NCBI GenBank assembly: GCA_018873225.1
Contig: JAEILZ010000006.1
Span: 372,001-436,000, forward strand
Length of the DNA: 64,000 nt
DNA from: [Phialemoniopsis] sp. UDSM-2020
Taxonomy: Eukaryota > Ascomycota > Sordariomycetes > Thyridiales > Thyridiaceae
Reading direction: 5' to 3'
The translations under genes were made by a program, and so were the position numbers. Below the pieces are notes generated by a model. The model had not been told where the DNA came from. It made no database searches and was given only the letters and a program-made list of their open reading frames with translations. This document shows, piece after piece, positions 44,601 to 55,369 of this stretch (the first letter of the stretch is position 1; the number at the start of each line of letters is the position of its first letter).

Positions 44601-45518
44601 GTTCCTGAATCTTGCCTTGATTCGCCTTGCTGCGAGACGTATGTCGGAAATACTTATGGGAGTCGATGTCTTGAAGGCTAGTCTGCTCAGACTGAATGCC
44701 GAAGTATTGAACCAATAGCCACAGCGGTTCCTTCACGGTTGCCAGTCTACTCTCAGGGGCTTGTGAGATTGCGGGGGACTTGATCAAGAGTTAGCTGAAA
44801 ATTCAGACAAAGAAACTTAATTGTTGGGAATAGCGCTTACTATATCGATGGCATCTGCCGGAAGCGGTAGTGCAAGGACATGCTCCCTGATACGCCTCAG
44901 GCTGGACAATTTATCGGCGACTTCGGCAAATTGGCAGTCCAGCCAGCGCAACCGGGCACCCAGCTCTTTGATCTGAGGTGTGTCACCATCCACGTCCTTG
45001 CTCCTTCTTCTGCTTTTAATACCCAGGAACGTTGGGGTCCTTGCTAACCGCACTTTGTTCCACCTCCTGAGGAGGTCTAGGTAATTCACTTCAGTGGACG
45101 ATGTTGAAAGATCTATTCCAAGAAGGATAGCACCAGCTACTCGTTCGGCCTTGTCGTCATCTTTTGATAGGTACTCCGCCAACAGCCTTATCACAAACCA
45201 TGCTGCGATATCGTAGGATATGAAGAGAAACTGTCGGTCTTTGCCACATGTATCCTGTTTCATGATGTTACCTCGTGTTACAATACCAGCGATAACGTGA
45301 CTGACCATAGTTTCCTCAACATCGGCCAGGAAGGCTCGGTACGCAGCATTGAGTCCTTTGTCCCCTCGCTTGACCACATCGTCCGCATCGCAGGCGAAGA
45401 CATGCAAAGTTGGATTTATCTTGTCCCCAAGGGACCGCACCAGCCATTCAACGCTCTCCCCGGCATTGGGAAACCTTTTGAGCGGATGTGCCATGATGAT
45501 GCTGCTTCGAGTTAACAT
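41674..45518 (-). CDS. Large helical (TPR-like) repeat protein with degenerate hydrolase-like N-terminus
   Basis: Model: complement(join(41674..44778, 44841..45518)), 1260 aa; the intron has donor gtaagc, branch site CTAAC and acceptor atcaag, and joins in phase. Residues 1-225 follow the order of fungal SERAC1/DUF676-like N-terminal domains (HVFACDADDVVKRGDKGLNA, a long helix, then RQFLFISYDIAAWFVIRLLA and VAGAILLGIDLS). The expected GHSLGG nucleophile elbow reads SYDIAA, so the catalytic Ser is absent. The rest, about 1000 aa, is alpha-helical with repeats of the TPR/kinesin-light-chain kind (for example GLYHEGLAMINPTLQTIEEI and LALAKQT-type helices). No NB-ARC P-loop is visible between the two parts. 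A later start at Met9 (MAHPLKRF) is possible. It sits beside HET genes, suggesting a role in self/non-self or stress signalling; that is inference. Confidence 0.65.
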
Positions 45519-47002
45519 CTACTGGGACTGGCGCTGGACATCTGGGGCTTTACTCAAGATTAACCTTGCCCCGCCCTTGCACCCTCATTGTTTTCCAGCT
45601 GTGACTTCGCTATTTGAGAAACTTGAGTCAATGTTAAGAGTTCGGAAACGACTTTCGTGCATAAAGTCTCACCTTGAGCATGGCCCTTCAGTCGCAGTAA
45701 CGGCTCGAATGACGTTTGCTGCGTCGATGGTGTGACTTCGTGGACGCGGAAGTCTTCTGGAAAGAGGAATCCAGGGATCTGCTGAGATGGGACAACGCAA
45801 CGCGCCCGCGTGGATGCTGCAGGGGGGTTATTGTTATGCGAGTAATCTTAGCGCTCAGCTGGCACTTCCACGCTGACGTTTTCGGGCGGAGTTGCGTGGC
45901 AAGGCAGATTTGGATGTGAGTGGGTGTGATGCAGCCAACCATTCGGAAAAATGCACAAATATCTTGCCACGGCTCGAGTCCTCTCTGCCAACAACTAGCT
46001 TCTTTTCGAATCTAACGCTGTTGGTGGTACATAATGCATTGAGCCCCTCTCATTTCATGCCCTGTTTTCGGAAAGATCCCAATCTACATCCATTTGCTTG
46101 CTACGAGAGGCCTGGAGCAGAAGGCGTTTCGCCCAGTCCCGGGCTAACACGACCGCACCAGGCGCCTTTCGTGACTCAAAGGCGGTGTATGCCTAGCATG
46201 GAGGCATCTCAGACTTGAGACACCCCTCACGTCTGATAATTCCATCACGGGGCTTTCGTATCCAAGCCCCCTCTCGCTGATATGACGGCTAGAAGAGGGT
46301 GGGGACAGCCATCATTGAATGCGCTGACTGTATGTTAGCACACAATGCCCGAAATACCTGGACATTGGCTTTCGTCCCGCATGGTGGCTGCAGACTTTTG
46401 CTTATCGGAATGCAAACGGGACGGCTGATTTGTCGCGAACCCAGCCACTAATGAGAAGGCGCTGTTTTATTGGTGAAGGGGGCCAAGGGATGTCGCAGCT
46501 CATACGCCATGCAGCACGAGCGGGACAATATTTGACCAGGCTCTCCAATCCGAAGTGAGTATCCCCCATCTGGACCCCAAAAGAGGGGCGACAGGACGAT
46601 CCAAAAGAGGTGAACGAAGACCCGGCAACCACCCCTCATGATTTGGTGCAGCGACAGTCATGTCGCAATTGGCGATGTCCTTATGCTACTACCTCATACG
46701 GAATGACAATGTAACGGAGCGCCTGCAATGTGGACGAGCGCACTGGCTGATTGGTGTGATAACATGCGAGCGGGCTACCCGAGCTGCAGTTCCAGCAGCT
46801 GCACCATGGAGGCGCTCCAGGCCGGAGAACTGGCGTGGGGTTTTCAGCCTCCAGCCTTGCCGGCAAGTTGACCAGGCCAAACCACTGGTATTTCAGATGC
46901 CTTCGTGGCCCGTCTTATCAGGCTGAACACGAAACCTTCTCAAAATTTCATCCCTAGCTTGTTGGCTCTTGCCCACCCCAACCCTCATCATAGAACGACA
47001 AC
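45519..47002. other. Intergenic region between divergent accessory genes
   Basis: About 1.5 kb between the helical-repeat gene and the first HET gene, which diverge. Several short frames occur on both strands but none looks conserved. Promoters for both genes are expected here. No element or RNA recognised. Confidence 0.45.
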
Positions 47003-49904
47003 ATGCAGCACCTTCAGAGTTGCTACGGCGAAATCCCAATTCAGGTCCTTTGCAAGGTCTTTCCCGACTCATGTTGCAGACAAGGCGAATTCTTCGGTCA
47101 CGGACACGAATATGCCGACTTTATCAAGTTCCCGGCTCTGCACGGCTGGAAGCTCAACCAGGAGGACTATTCGCTGAGCTTGTCTGATACGGACCCGATT
47201 CCGACAGACTGTGATCCCAGACCTGCACGAATCAATTCGAAACAGAAACTAGTCCAAGCATGGCTCTTTTTCGGCCTCATCACTTGCGTGGTCAAAGACA
47301 GTGGATTGCCACTTCTGAAAGTCAGCGATCTTATCAAACAGTCTGATCATGGAGGAACCGTCCGTAACTCCACCATCAATACCTCTAAGTTGAAGGATGC
47401 ACTGGATGACTGGCACCGGTTTGAGCGAGCAAACAGTGCTTCGGCGAAAATCAGGCTTGTTCAAGTCGACTTGATGCTTGAGCTGGCTCGTCAGGTTATC
47501 AGTGCAAATCTTGCAAATGACCAGTCATCTGACAAGAACAGCTCTAAGATCGCAATATCAATCATGGTGCTCGGAGAGACCTTGTCCGCCGTCAAGGCTA
47601 AGATCACTGAATCAGTTGGTGCGACTGTCCGCGGCTGGCACGCCGAGGACCAGGGGGGTTGGGGACCCTCTGAGCTCGTGTTTTCGCAATTGAACGACGA
47701 CAAAGTCTGCCCCACGAAATTCTGCCCACACACATGCAAGATCCTCAAAGCACAGATGGGTTCCAGCGCCACATTATTCTTGGCAGCGTTGAAGCATCAT
47801 GCTGACACGAAGGATCACGGCCCTTTGTGCAGCGAAAAGGATACATGCTTTTATCTACGTCAAAAGCTAGGCCAGAGTACGGAGCCAGATTCGAAGCAGA
47901 AACCGGTGTACGTACCCCAATGTCACTCTGATGACGAAGATCATCAATGTGACATGGTTGGGCCAAGAATGGAAGACATATTCGAGTGTCTAAGACGTGC
48001 CGGAGCCAATCGACTCGACGAAGGTGTTGAATTCCCCTTATTCAGAATCAGGGAGTCGAACAACGATGTTGTAAGCGTGGAGGTGCACATCTGGCGCAAG
48101 AGTGGAAAGAGGTTACCTTTCGCAACGATCTCTCATGTTTGGTCTCATGGCCTTGGCAACAAGCAGGAGAATACTGTGCACAAATGCCAGCTGAAGTATA
48201 TCCACAGGCTTTTGAAAGCCTGCAATTTCAAGTCGGATTCCTTAGACTCTTCGGAACTCAGCGCTCCTTTCTGGTTGGACACCTTTGCAATCCCGCGAAA
48301 GCAAGCAGGTAGCCCAGACGACTTCACATTCCTAAAGCAACTGGCCATACGACAAATTTATGACGTGTTCGCAGCGTCTAGTCATGCTATTGTTATCGAC
48401 AAAGATCTTTGCGAGCAGGGTGCTGGGACAGAAGACTTACACGCGACCATGAAAGTCCTTAGTAGTGCATGGGTGCGGAGGCTCTGGACGCTTCAGGAAG
48501 CTTTTCTGAGTAAGAAAATTAGCATCAGCTTCGAGTCCTCTCTCGGTGAGGACGATGAGGAGGATCGGACGCACATTGGATGGGACTTTGATACCCTTGT
48601 GGACGGGCTGGGCAGATATGGTGAAAATAAGACGCTGCAGGCGGCCATGGCGGAGCAATTGAAGCAGCAGCTTTTCGAAAATGTGATGGGGAAGGAAAGG
48701 CAACTACGCAACCACAGTGACATTGCCAGGGAACAGAAAACTTCCGCCCTTATTGCAAGTGCCTGGCGATCCGTCAGATGGAGGGTATGTTTCCCATTGC
48801 CTACTTTGTCCCTTACTAACTACTTCACGATCCTTACAAACCTCATAGACAACAGCACGACTTGAAGATGAAACGTTGGCGCTAGCGACACTGTTGCACT
48901 TGGACTACCGTGGCACAACCATCGGACAGGATTTAGATGCTTCAAATCCTGACCGACATCGCCAGGAGATGATGAGGGACTTTTGGGTACTGGTCAACGA
49001 ACGTTATAAAGGTTCAATCCCAGCCGGGATGATATTCCTCCCCCTTGATCGGCTGACATTCGCCGGGTTCGGATGGTCTCCAAAGACTTGGCTAAGCAGC
49101 AACGACGAGTCTGAATCCTACCCCTACCCCCTGTCACGCATGGATCATCCCACGGAGCTCGTGCGCGAGGGCTTGATTGTTCGCTATCCAGGAATCAATC
49201 TCCACTGCGAAGATATCGGCCCACTTATCGAGAATAAAGGGAATAATAAGACCGTCGACTTTCCTGTGAACAGGGGATTCAATGAGTGGTACTCTGTCGA
49301 GAACCACTTTGAAAGGGAAGAGCCCGCGGCTACGAGGATCAAAGAAACAGCGAGCGAGATTCTATGGTACTCTATTATCCTTTCCCGAGAGCAACCGAGA
49401 GAGAGACCCAAAGAGATTGGGCTTCTTGTTCAGGTATACGATGTCAAGCGTCGAAGAAACGAAGGTGACGATCAGGACCATGCGATCTACTATTGTCGTA
49501 TTATCAGCAGGATTCACATTTGTCGAACTCGACCTAACTTCTTCAATGGGTTTTCGAACGATGGTTTCATTGGAGAGCTTACGACCGTTGATCAGCATTG
49601 GTGCGTGGATGACTACCCGCCTCCGGAAGATAGTGTTAATATTTATGACAACCCTACTGGAGACACTGAGTCCGGTTCAGTCGCTCAGGGGTGGGGTCTA
49701 GATCTTCTCACAACTACGATGGCGCGCCCCTTGAGCCTCCTGAGACTGGGCGGGAATGGTAACAACGGCGAAGGTTCGAAGACGGCTAGTCTGCCTCGAA
49801 GCAGGACATTCGTACCAATGGGTGCTGGAGAACCTAGAATGCTGAATTATGGGAGAAGGAGTGCCACAACAAGTTTTTTAAGATCAAGAGGAGCTCAGAT
49901 ATAG
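47003..49904 (+). CDS. HET-domain protein 1 (heterokaryon incompatibility type)
   Basis: Model: join(47003..48784, 48849..49904), 945 aa; the 64-bp intron has gtatgt, a CTAAC branch and catag. Residues 1-360 form a large N-terminal region without a family I recognise, with Cys/His-rich pieces (KFCPHTCK, CHSDDEDHQCD). The HET core starts at about 375 with FATISHVWSHGLGN, continues with PFWLDTFAIPRK, and ends with VRRLWTLQEAFLSKKISISF. These are the three blocks of the HET domain (PF06985), in the 'SHVWSDGLG' subclass. HET proteins trigger cell death when unlike fungal strains fuse, although many of the paralogues in a genome have no known role. A downstream C-terminal half of about 350 aa is hydrophilic. 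Strong for the domain, unknown for the pathway. Confidence 0.88.
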
Positions 49905-50232
49905 TGCGGCGGTCGATGATTTAGTTTCGATTGTCGTGATAATCGCGTGTACGCAACAGCTTAATATTGTTACCTAATACCTACATATCCTCCATTTCGA
50001 GATTCGACATTGATTACCCTGTAATAGGACAACACATTGTAGACGTTGATCCAACCGATCTCATAGTATCTTTAGCCTCTCAAAAGAAGACAACCAATCT
50101 CAACACAGTACCTTTCAAGACAGTGTATCCAACACATGTAACCTAATACTTGTACGTACACCGATATGGACAAGGTCAAAGCACCGGGTTCCCACGACAT
50201 AGAATACTGAAGGAACATCTATCGTGCGTACT
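49905..50232. other. Short intergenic region between convergent genes
   Basis: 328 bp between the stop codons of HET protein 1 and the membrane protein gene. Nothing beyond likely 3' UTRs is seen. Confidence 0.45.
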
Positions 50233-51855
50233 TCACATCGCCCAACCAGGCGTTTCCGTAGCTCGTCTAGCGATTGTGAGACTCTGCAAAGACGGAGACC
50301 CTGGGCGGTTTTCAGACATCTCCTCCTGCTGATTAACCTCCCTTCCATCTACGCTGTACGCTGACCTCTTCAATCTAGGTCCAGGAGTAGTAGGACTGGG
50401 CATGGCCCCGGAAACGACAGGATCAACGACTAGATCACCTTTAGCTTCAGACCGAGGAAGTGAATTCGAATGGCACAAACCATTTGGAGGTGTTTGCGAG
50501 GTATGCAGGTTTGGAGACTCGCTACTGGGCTTCTCTTTCATTGGAGTAGTGTGTCGCGAGTCATCCTCATACTCCGGAGTCTGGTATGACTGCCAATGCT
50601 CTAGCAGAGCTGGGGAGGGCGCAAATATTGGTTTCCGTCGCCGAGACTCGCCTCGCGAATGGCTCTGGTCTTCTCTTTTCTTCTCGTATTCCTCCGTGTC
50701 ACCAGACCACCACTTAAGCTCATCATCTCGCAGTCTTCCGGGAAAGAACTCCTTGAGGAGGGCATCACCTCGTTGATATGTGGCCTCAAAATCCATTAGA
50801 CCGTCCATGACCTTCCTTGTCTTGATCGTGTCGATTCTTTCCATAGGTAGGTTCCTTCGCTTTGGCAAGGTTTCCTTGGAAGCGAGCCAGGCATTCTGGA
50901 ACATGCCAATGGCTCCCACAGCCACAAGAAACCATGTGTGGTTTTTGGGAGCAGCCACATTGACAAGAAGCAATAGCCACAGTACGGAGAGAATCACGCA
51001 AGTAATGCGAGTGATCCAGAATCCAACAGGGAATCCGTACGAGATCCGTGACTTTTTCTGCATTGTGTCTCTTCGGATGGGAAGAGGTTTCTTGTCCGGC
51101 CCGACCCTCGGCACGGCGAACCATGAGAACTTCTCCCACGGCCGACCGGTGCGAGGCGACTGGGAGGCAGAGAGCTCTTCAAGGTCCAGGCAATTGCCTC
51201 TGCCGATAATAATCACAATGTCCCTCGATCCGTTCCCAGACGTCAAAGCGTAGACTGCATTTGATCTCTGTCTGTTTGGCAATTTCTCTGCAGACCACTG
51301 TGGAAGCAGCCCCGTGGCTTGCACAAGGACTGTTCCGACCAGGGTGATGAGAAGAATGCTCCATTCGCCGTAGAGTCCCCACGGTATTGCTGCCAGGGCA
51401 ATCTGTGCAAGGGTGCAGGCCAGTCCGATAAGATGCGACCAGGTCCACGAGAACTGCGTGGCCCTATTTGAGTTCCACGAAGCCTCGTAGACTGTGATGC
51501 GGATACCGTCATCTCCAAGCGGAAGTTCGCGCTCCAGAGAGGACTCGATATCGCGTAGTAGGCGACCGACCACCCAGTTCTTGTTCTCGCGAGCGTACCC
51601 GGAGTTCAAGTTGATAACCTTGACAGGGTAGTCTGGTCTCGGGAGAAGCCTGCCATCGCCGATGATATTGACAAGAGCAATGAACGCATATGCCACGCAT
51701 CCGAATGAAAAGCACACTGGCGTGTAAGCCTTCCCCGCTCCCTGTGCAAAGGCCTGTTGTACCACGTCCCCGCCGATGACGAGGAGAATACTCGAAGTAT
51801 CGACGGGGCTCGACCACTGCGCGGACAGCTCCGCGATTGTATTTGATGTGTTCAT
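50233..51855 (-). CDS. Multi-span membrane protein of unknown function
   Basis: Single exon, 540 aa. About five hydrophobic segments: CFSFGCVAYAFIALVNIIG; LIGLACTLAQIALAAIPWGL; WSILLITLVGTVLVQATGLL; ITCVILSVLWLLLLVNVAA; and WFLVAVGAIGMFQNAWLA. Between the first and second is a soluble loop with ITVYEASWNSNRATQFSWTW, and between the third and fourth one with SRDIVIIIGRGNCLDLEELS. The C-terminal 190 residues are rich in Pro, Ser, Glu and Arg and probably disordered. This architecture recurs in filamentous fungi as uncharacterised proteins; I recognise the type but no function. It is flanked by two HET-domain genes. Confidence 0.75.
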   Translation of the reverse strand: MNTSNTIAELSAQWSSPVDTSSILLVIGGDVVQQAFAQGAGKAYTPVCFSFGCVAYAFIALVNIIGDGRLLPRPDYPVKVINLNSGYARENKNWVVGRLLRDIESSLERELPLGDDGIRITVYEASWNSNRATQFSWTWSHLIGLACTLAQIALAAIPWGLYGEWSILLITLVGTVLVQATGLLPQWSAEKLPNRQRSNAVYALTSGNGSRDIVIIIGRGNCLDLEELSASQSPRTGRPWEKFSWFAVPRVGPDKKPLPIRRDTMQKKSRISYGFPVGFWITRITCVILSVLWLLLLVNVAAPKNHTWFLVAVGAIGMFQNAWLASKETLPKRRNLPMERIDTIKTRKVMDGLMDFEATYQRGDALLKEFFPGRLRDDELKWWSGDTEEYEKKREDQSHSRGESRRRKPIFAPSPALLEHWQSYQTPEYEDDSRHTTPMKEKPSSESPNLHTSQTPPNGLCHSNSLPRSEAKGDLVVDPVVSGAMPSPTTPGPRLKRSAYSVDGREVNQQEEMSENRPGSPSLQSLTIARRATETPGWAM

Positions 51856-52431
51856 GGCGAGGGAATCTTGTCTGTTCCAACCAGGATGGTAGTCTCAGTG
51901 CTGGCAGCAAGGCCGTGGGAGGCGATCAAACTTGTCTCTGCTTATCTTGCGACATCTTCAATCATTTCTGGGGGCTCTCCTTCAGCCTGATCAGCCCAAA
52001 ACTTCACGTGTCTCTCTGCAGATTCGATTGGTCACCCAGGCCATGGCAGTGAAACCATGCAGAGCGATCGCCAATTGGCCAATCCGCATCTGTTCTCGCA
52101 AGCCACCGGCGCAAGTGCGCCCGAAATGCTCATCCTCGGCGCCACCAGGTCTCACTGGGCAACCATCCCGGCCGCCTCGTAGGCACAGCAATACTACCTG
52201 CAGCGCAGCCTTGGTGATATCGGAAGCATCCTATGCTCGAGGCTCTCTGCCTGACTGATAAGGTAAGTCTACTCGGAATCAACCTCGAACATGGAGTTAT
52301 TGCTTTCTACGACCAATGCCTGCGTCACCACGGTCTCCCAGATCATATTGACCTTGGGCTGCAGATAGCCAGATTCGACCGCATAATTCAGATGCACGAG
52401 GGAATTGAGCACATATCAGTACTAGTATTGG
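51856..52431. other. Intergenic region between membrane-protein and HET genes
   Basis: 576 bp upstream of the membrane-protein gene and downstream of HET protein 2, both on the minus strand. No gene seen. Confidence 0.4.
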
Positions 52432-54480
52432 TCACACGATGGTGATGGCTATCTTCTCGTATGTCCGAAGTTCGTCTATGTCTGGCGGCTCAGGGATGAA
52501 TGCCCATTGCGGGGCGCCATATTTCTCCCAGGTCCCTACTCGACGAAGTTGTCCGGGGGTTTCCGTCGTTTGCAATATCAATCCGCCCTCAAGGGTGTCT
52601 ATGCCTGTGTACTTTCCCAACGGCAGCATCACCCAATCTTCTTTCCAATCCCGCGTAAAATGATCAGAATAATATCTCAGGCTCCCCCAGCCGCCGTACG
52701 CTTCCTCGACTATATCCTTCGTAAGTACCCATCCGCGCAGTCGAATTGCCCCTGATTGCGCATCGAGTTCGATGTCTTCGACATACTGCTCCTCATGGGA
52801 GAAGAAGTTCCAACAGGGATTCTGGTACTCGGTATGCGCTCCGATACTGTAGTCAACGGCCGAGTTGGTATTCAGCCAGCTCCAGCTCGGCGCGCGAGAT
52901 CTTGAGACAACCCCACGAGCAATTGTACCCCACGGGTCACGCACGCGCCACAGGAGAGCGAACGGTAGATTGTGGGAGAATAGGCCCGCAGCATATGTAC
53001 TGCTCGGGGTCAAGGCGCCTATCTTCTGCGCGACTCCTGCCAAGGCAGTCGCTTTGTCCTTGTCCGGATAAGTGAGCTTGGATGCCGTGAATTGCTGTAC
53101 AATGCGAAGCCATTCGCTGGTACATTTCATGAGGTATGCATTGCTCCGAGGGTCCATTTGTGCCAACTCCTGGGAGACAGCGAACGTCGCAGAAGGTAAG
53201 ACGGTGAAGGGTACCTCATGATCTATGTCATCGTCGGTGCCATCCAAGCCTGTATACTCGAGTGCCTCCATGTATTCCGGAGGGCAACACTCGTTCGTCC
53301 TGCATTCGTTGCACTCCCAAGAGAGGCGGTCGTGTCCAAAGGAGAGTATTCGTGGGGACAGGAACCGTTCTTGCACAACCCAGCCTCGCGTCGCAAGTGG
53401 TCCCTCGCGGGCTTTCTGCGAGTAGTCGTCCTCGAATGTGATAAGACTCCATATGTAGTTGCTGAAGTCCCCTGGCAGGCCGCCTTCTTTGGGCTCATAT
53501 GGCGCGTAAGTTTTAGTCAAAAGCGCGGGAAGCCGATCGCGGTATGCACCCTGGTGTGGGCTTGTCGAGCAGTTGATGGCAATGTTGAGTACACATTTGG
53601 AATAGACGAGTTGCATTTCTGTGGTGTGCGCGAGCCAGTCCTCCTCCGACCCGGGCCCTGACTGAAGGATGCAAAGGCTGTCGATCCATAGATACCGGAT
53701 TTCGAGCCTGCGACAAAAGTGAATAGCTTCCCGGAAACTCTTGGGCAGCTCATCGATCACGGTTTGCCCATCAACAATCGCATCGTAGTTCTCCTCGGTA
53801 AGCTTAAAGAAGTCTGAGAAGCCCCAACAGTGGCTCAATGCAGCGTATGGTCCCGACACGACATCCTTGTCTCGTTGTACCAGCTTCAGACGATTGCCAG
53901 GAGCAGTGACATCGACGAGCCGTTTTGGCTGCCACTGAGGCTGAGAATTGCCGGAGTCCGACGTAACAGGGTCATTCGTATCACCGCAGTGTTTATGCAT
54001 TTCTAGGCAGCGGTCCAGCCAGGCCCTAGCTACAGCGACAGCTTCATCGTCGCCAGTGCTTGAAGGAACACTCCTGCGAGAGAAACCGTCGTCTCGAACC
54101 GTCGACAAAGCGCCGTCACTGAGGTCCTGGGCCACCTGCGCTAGATACTTGGGGTAAGTTGAAGGTGACTGAAGGCCATAAAGCTTCCGCGAATAGATCC
54201 TCCACTCGGGCCAAGTCACGGTGGTGAGAGGCTCTTCACTCTCCGAGCAGCTGAAGTCGACACCCCGCCCCAGCCCGGTAGGTCGGATGTAGACCGACTT
54301 CCAATCATCGCGAGACTCGGCCTTCGTGAAGAGGAAGCCGCAGATACGGCAACCGTTTGCGGCGGCGCTTTGGACACCCGCGCGCGTCTTGTGGTGTAGG
54401 AATTTATTTCGCCTGGCGTCTAAGTTGGAGAATTTTTCATGTAGGCCGGTTAATATGGCTACACATCCTGCGCAGAGCAT
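52432..54480 (-). CDS. HET-domain protein 2
   Basis: Single exon, 682 aa, of the classical short HET class. A short N-terminal Cys motif region (MLCAGCVAIL, NGCRICGFLF) precedes the HET domain. That domain begins at residue 213 with AALSHCWGFSDFFKLTEENY, continues with IRYLWIDSLCILQSGPGSEE, and ends near 370 with ATRGWVVQERFLSPRILSFG. The C-terminal half includes PSWSWLNTNSAVDY, a conserved trait of this subclass. HET proteins mediate programmed cell death in vegetative incompatibility or act with NLR-like receptors. The different subclass from HET protein 1 (SHCWG versus SHVWS) argues against a recent tandem duplication of the two. Confidence 0.93.
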   Translation of the reverse strand: MLCAGCVAILTGLHEKFSNLDARRNKFLHHKTRAGVQSAAANGCRICGFLFTKAESRDDWKSVYIRPTGLGRGVDFSCSESEEPLTTVTWPEWRIYSRKLYGLQSPSTYPKYLAQVAQDLSDGALSTVRDDGFSRRSVPSSTGDDEAVAVARAWLDRCLEMHKHCGDTNDPVTSDSGNSQPQWQPKRLVDVTAPGNRLKLVQRDKDVVSGPYAALSHCWGFSDFFKLTEENYDAIVDGQTVIDELPKSFREAIHFCRRLEIRYLWIDSLCILQSGPGSEEDWLAHTTEMQLVYSKCVLNIAINCSTSPHQGAYRDRLPALLTKTYAPYEPKEGGLPGDFSNYIWSLITFEDDYSQKAREGPLATRGWVVQERFLSPRILSFGHDRLSWECNECRTNECCPPEYMEALEYTGLDGTDDDIDHEVPFTVLPSATFAVSQELAQMDPRSNAYLMKCTSEWLRIVQQFTASKLTYPDKDKATALAGVAQKIGALTPSSTYAAGLFSHNLPFALLWRVRDPWGTIARGVVSRSRAPSWSWLNTNSAVDYSIGAHTEYQNPCWNFFSHEEQYVEDIELDAQSGAIRLRGWVLTKDIVEEAYGGWGSLRYYSDHFTRDWKEDWVMLPLGKYTGIDTLEGGLILQTTETPGQLRRVGTWEKYGAPQWAFIPEPPDIDELRTYEKIAITIV

Positions 54481-55369
54481 TTTGACACAAATTTTTCAGA
54501 CCACAAGGAAGTCTGGATTGAAGCGTAGGGAACAAGGAAAGCCCTCAAAGTGGCTCCTAAATCTACGCATTCGCTTTCAGCTGGTTATTTATCACGTGTG
54601 TAACTGTAATTGGACGCTCAGGTGGTTTAATTCTCTCGTGTGCCTAACTCAGAGTAGTCAAGGGCGGGGGGGCCGGAAACCATGCGAGTTGTCCAGCTTT
54701 GCGCATTCTTTTACCAGACTTCAGCCTGGAGATTTCAATACTCCTAATATGCCTTGGGCTGAACCCCCATATTCAAGGATTTCCACAGGGCGGCGGGGCT
54801 GTGCTACTGCTTAATTCCATTAAATCGAGTGAGGTACATGCTGTACAGAGTTAGTGCAGGCGTGGGCCTTTGAGCACCTGGCCATGAAAAGACACTCCAT
54901 TGAGCGGCTGAACTAGTTGCAGTCTTGGACACAAGTTAAATCTAGGCCCTTGGACTGATTTTCCCTTGCCAACACCTGGGGTCTTTCGAGATTACAAACA
55001 ATCGCGATGCAGCATGGGTTTCTCAGCTGATGGCTTCTGCCGAGCACCGACTCGACCCTTGTACACACGCTAGGCACCGCATTTTCCGACTGACGCTACG
55101 CTACTTACAGGTACTCGGAGAACATGGTGCTCTGCATCCCCGCTGCGGGGAAGGCACCAAGCCCGAGGTCCTGGGACGTGGTGTAGGATGGAGGAGCGTG
55201 ATGGGGGTTTACCCCGTCCGGGGTAATGTCTAGTGACCTGGTCCAGAGTGAGTCCGGGGCCGGAAATTATTCTTAAAGCCTTCCAAGACCCTCGACGTGA
55301 TCTCGACGAGACAGTATGCGCCGCTACATTCCTACTTGATCATCTCAATTACTCTGCAGCATCGAAATC
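54481..55369. promoter_or_regulatory. Divergent upstream region (HET 2 / MFS pump)
   Basis: 889 bp between divergent starts. A few GC-rich patches occur near 55130-55230 but no gene is supported. It should contain the promoters of both genes, and it marks the left edge of the candidate metabolic cluster. Confidence 0.4.

Noticed and set aside
41674..44787. The 1037-codon minus-strand frame as a separate gene
   Set aside because: A clean GT..AG intron with a branch site joins it in phase to the exon at 44841-45518. Its apparent start is a non-ATG codon just beside the acceptor.
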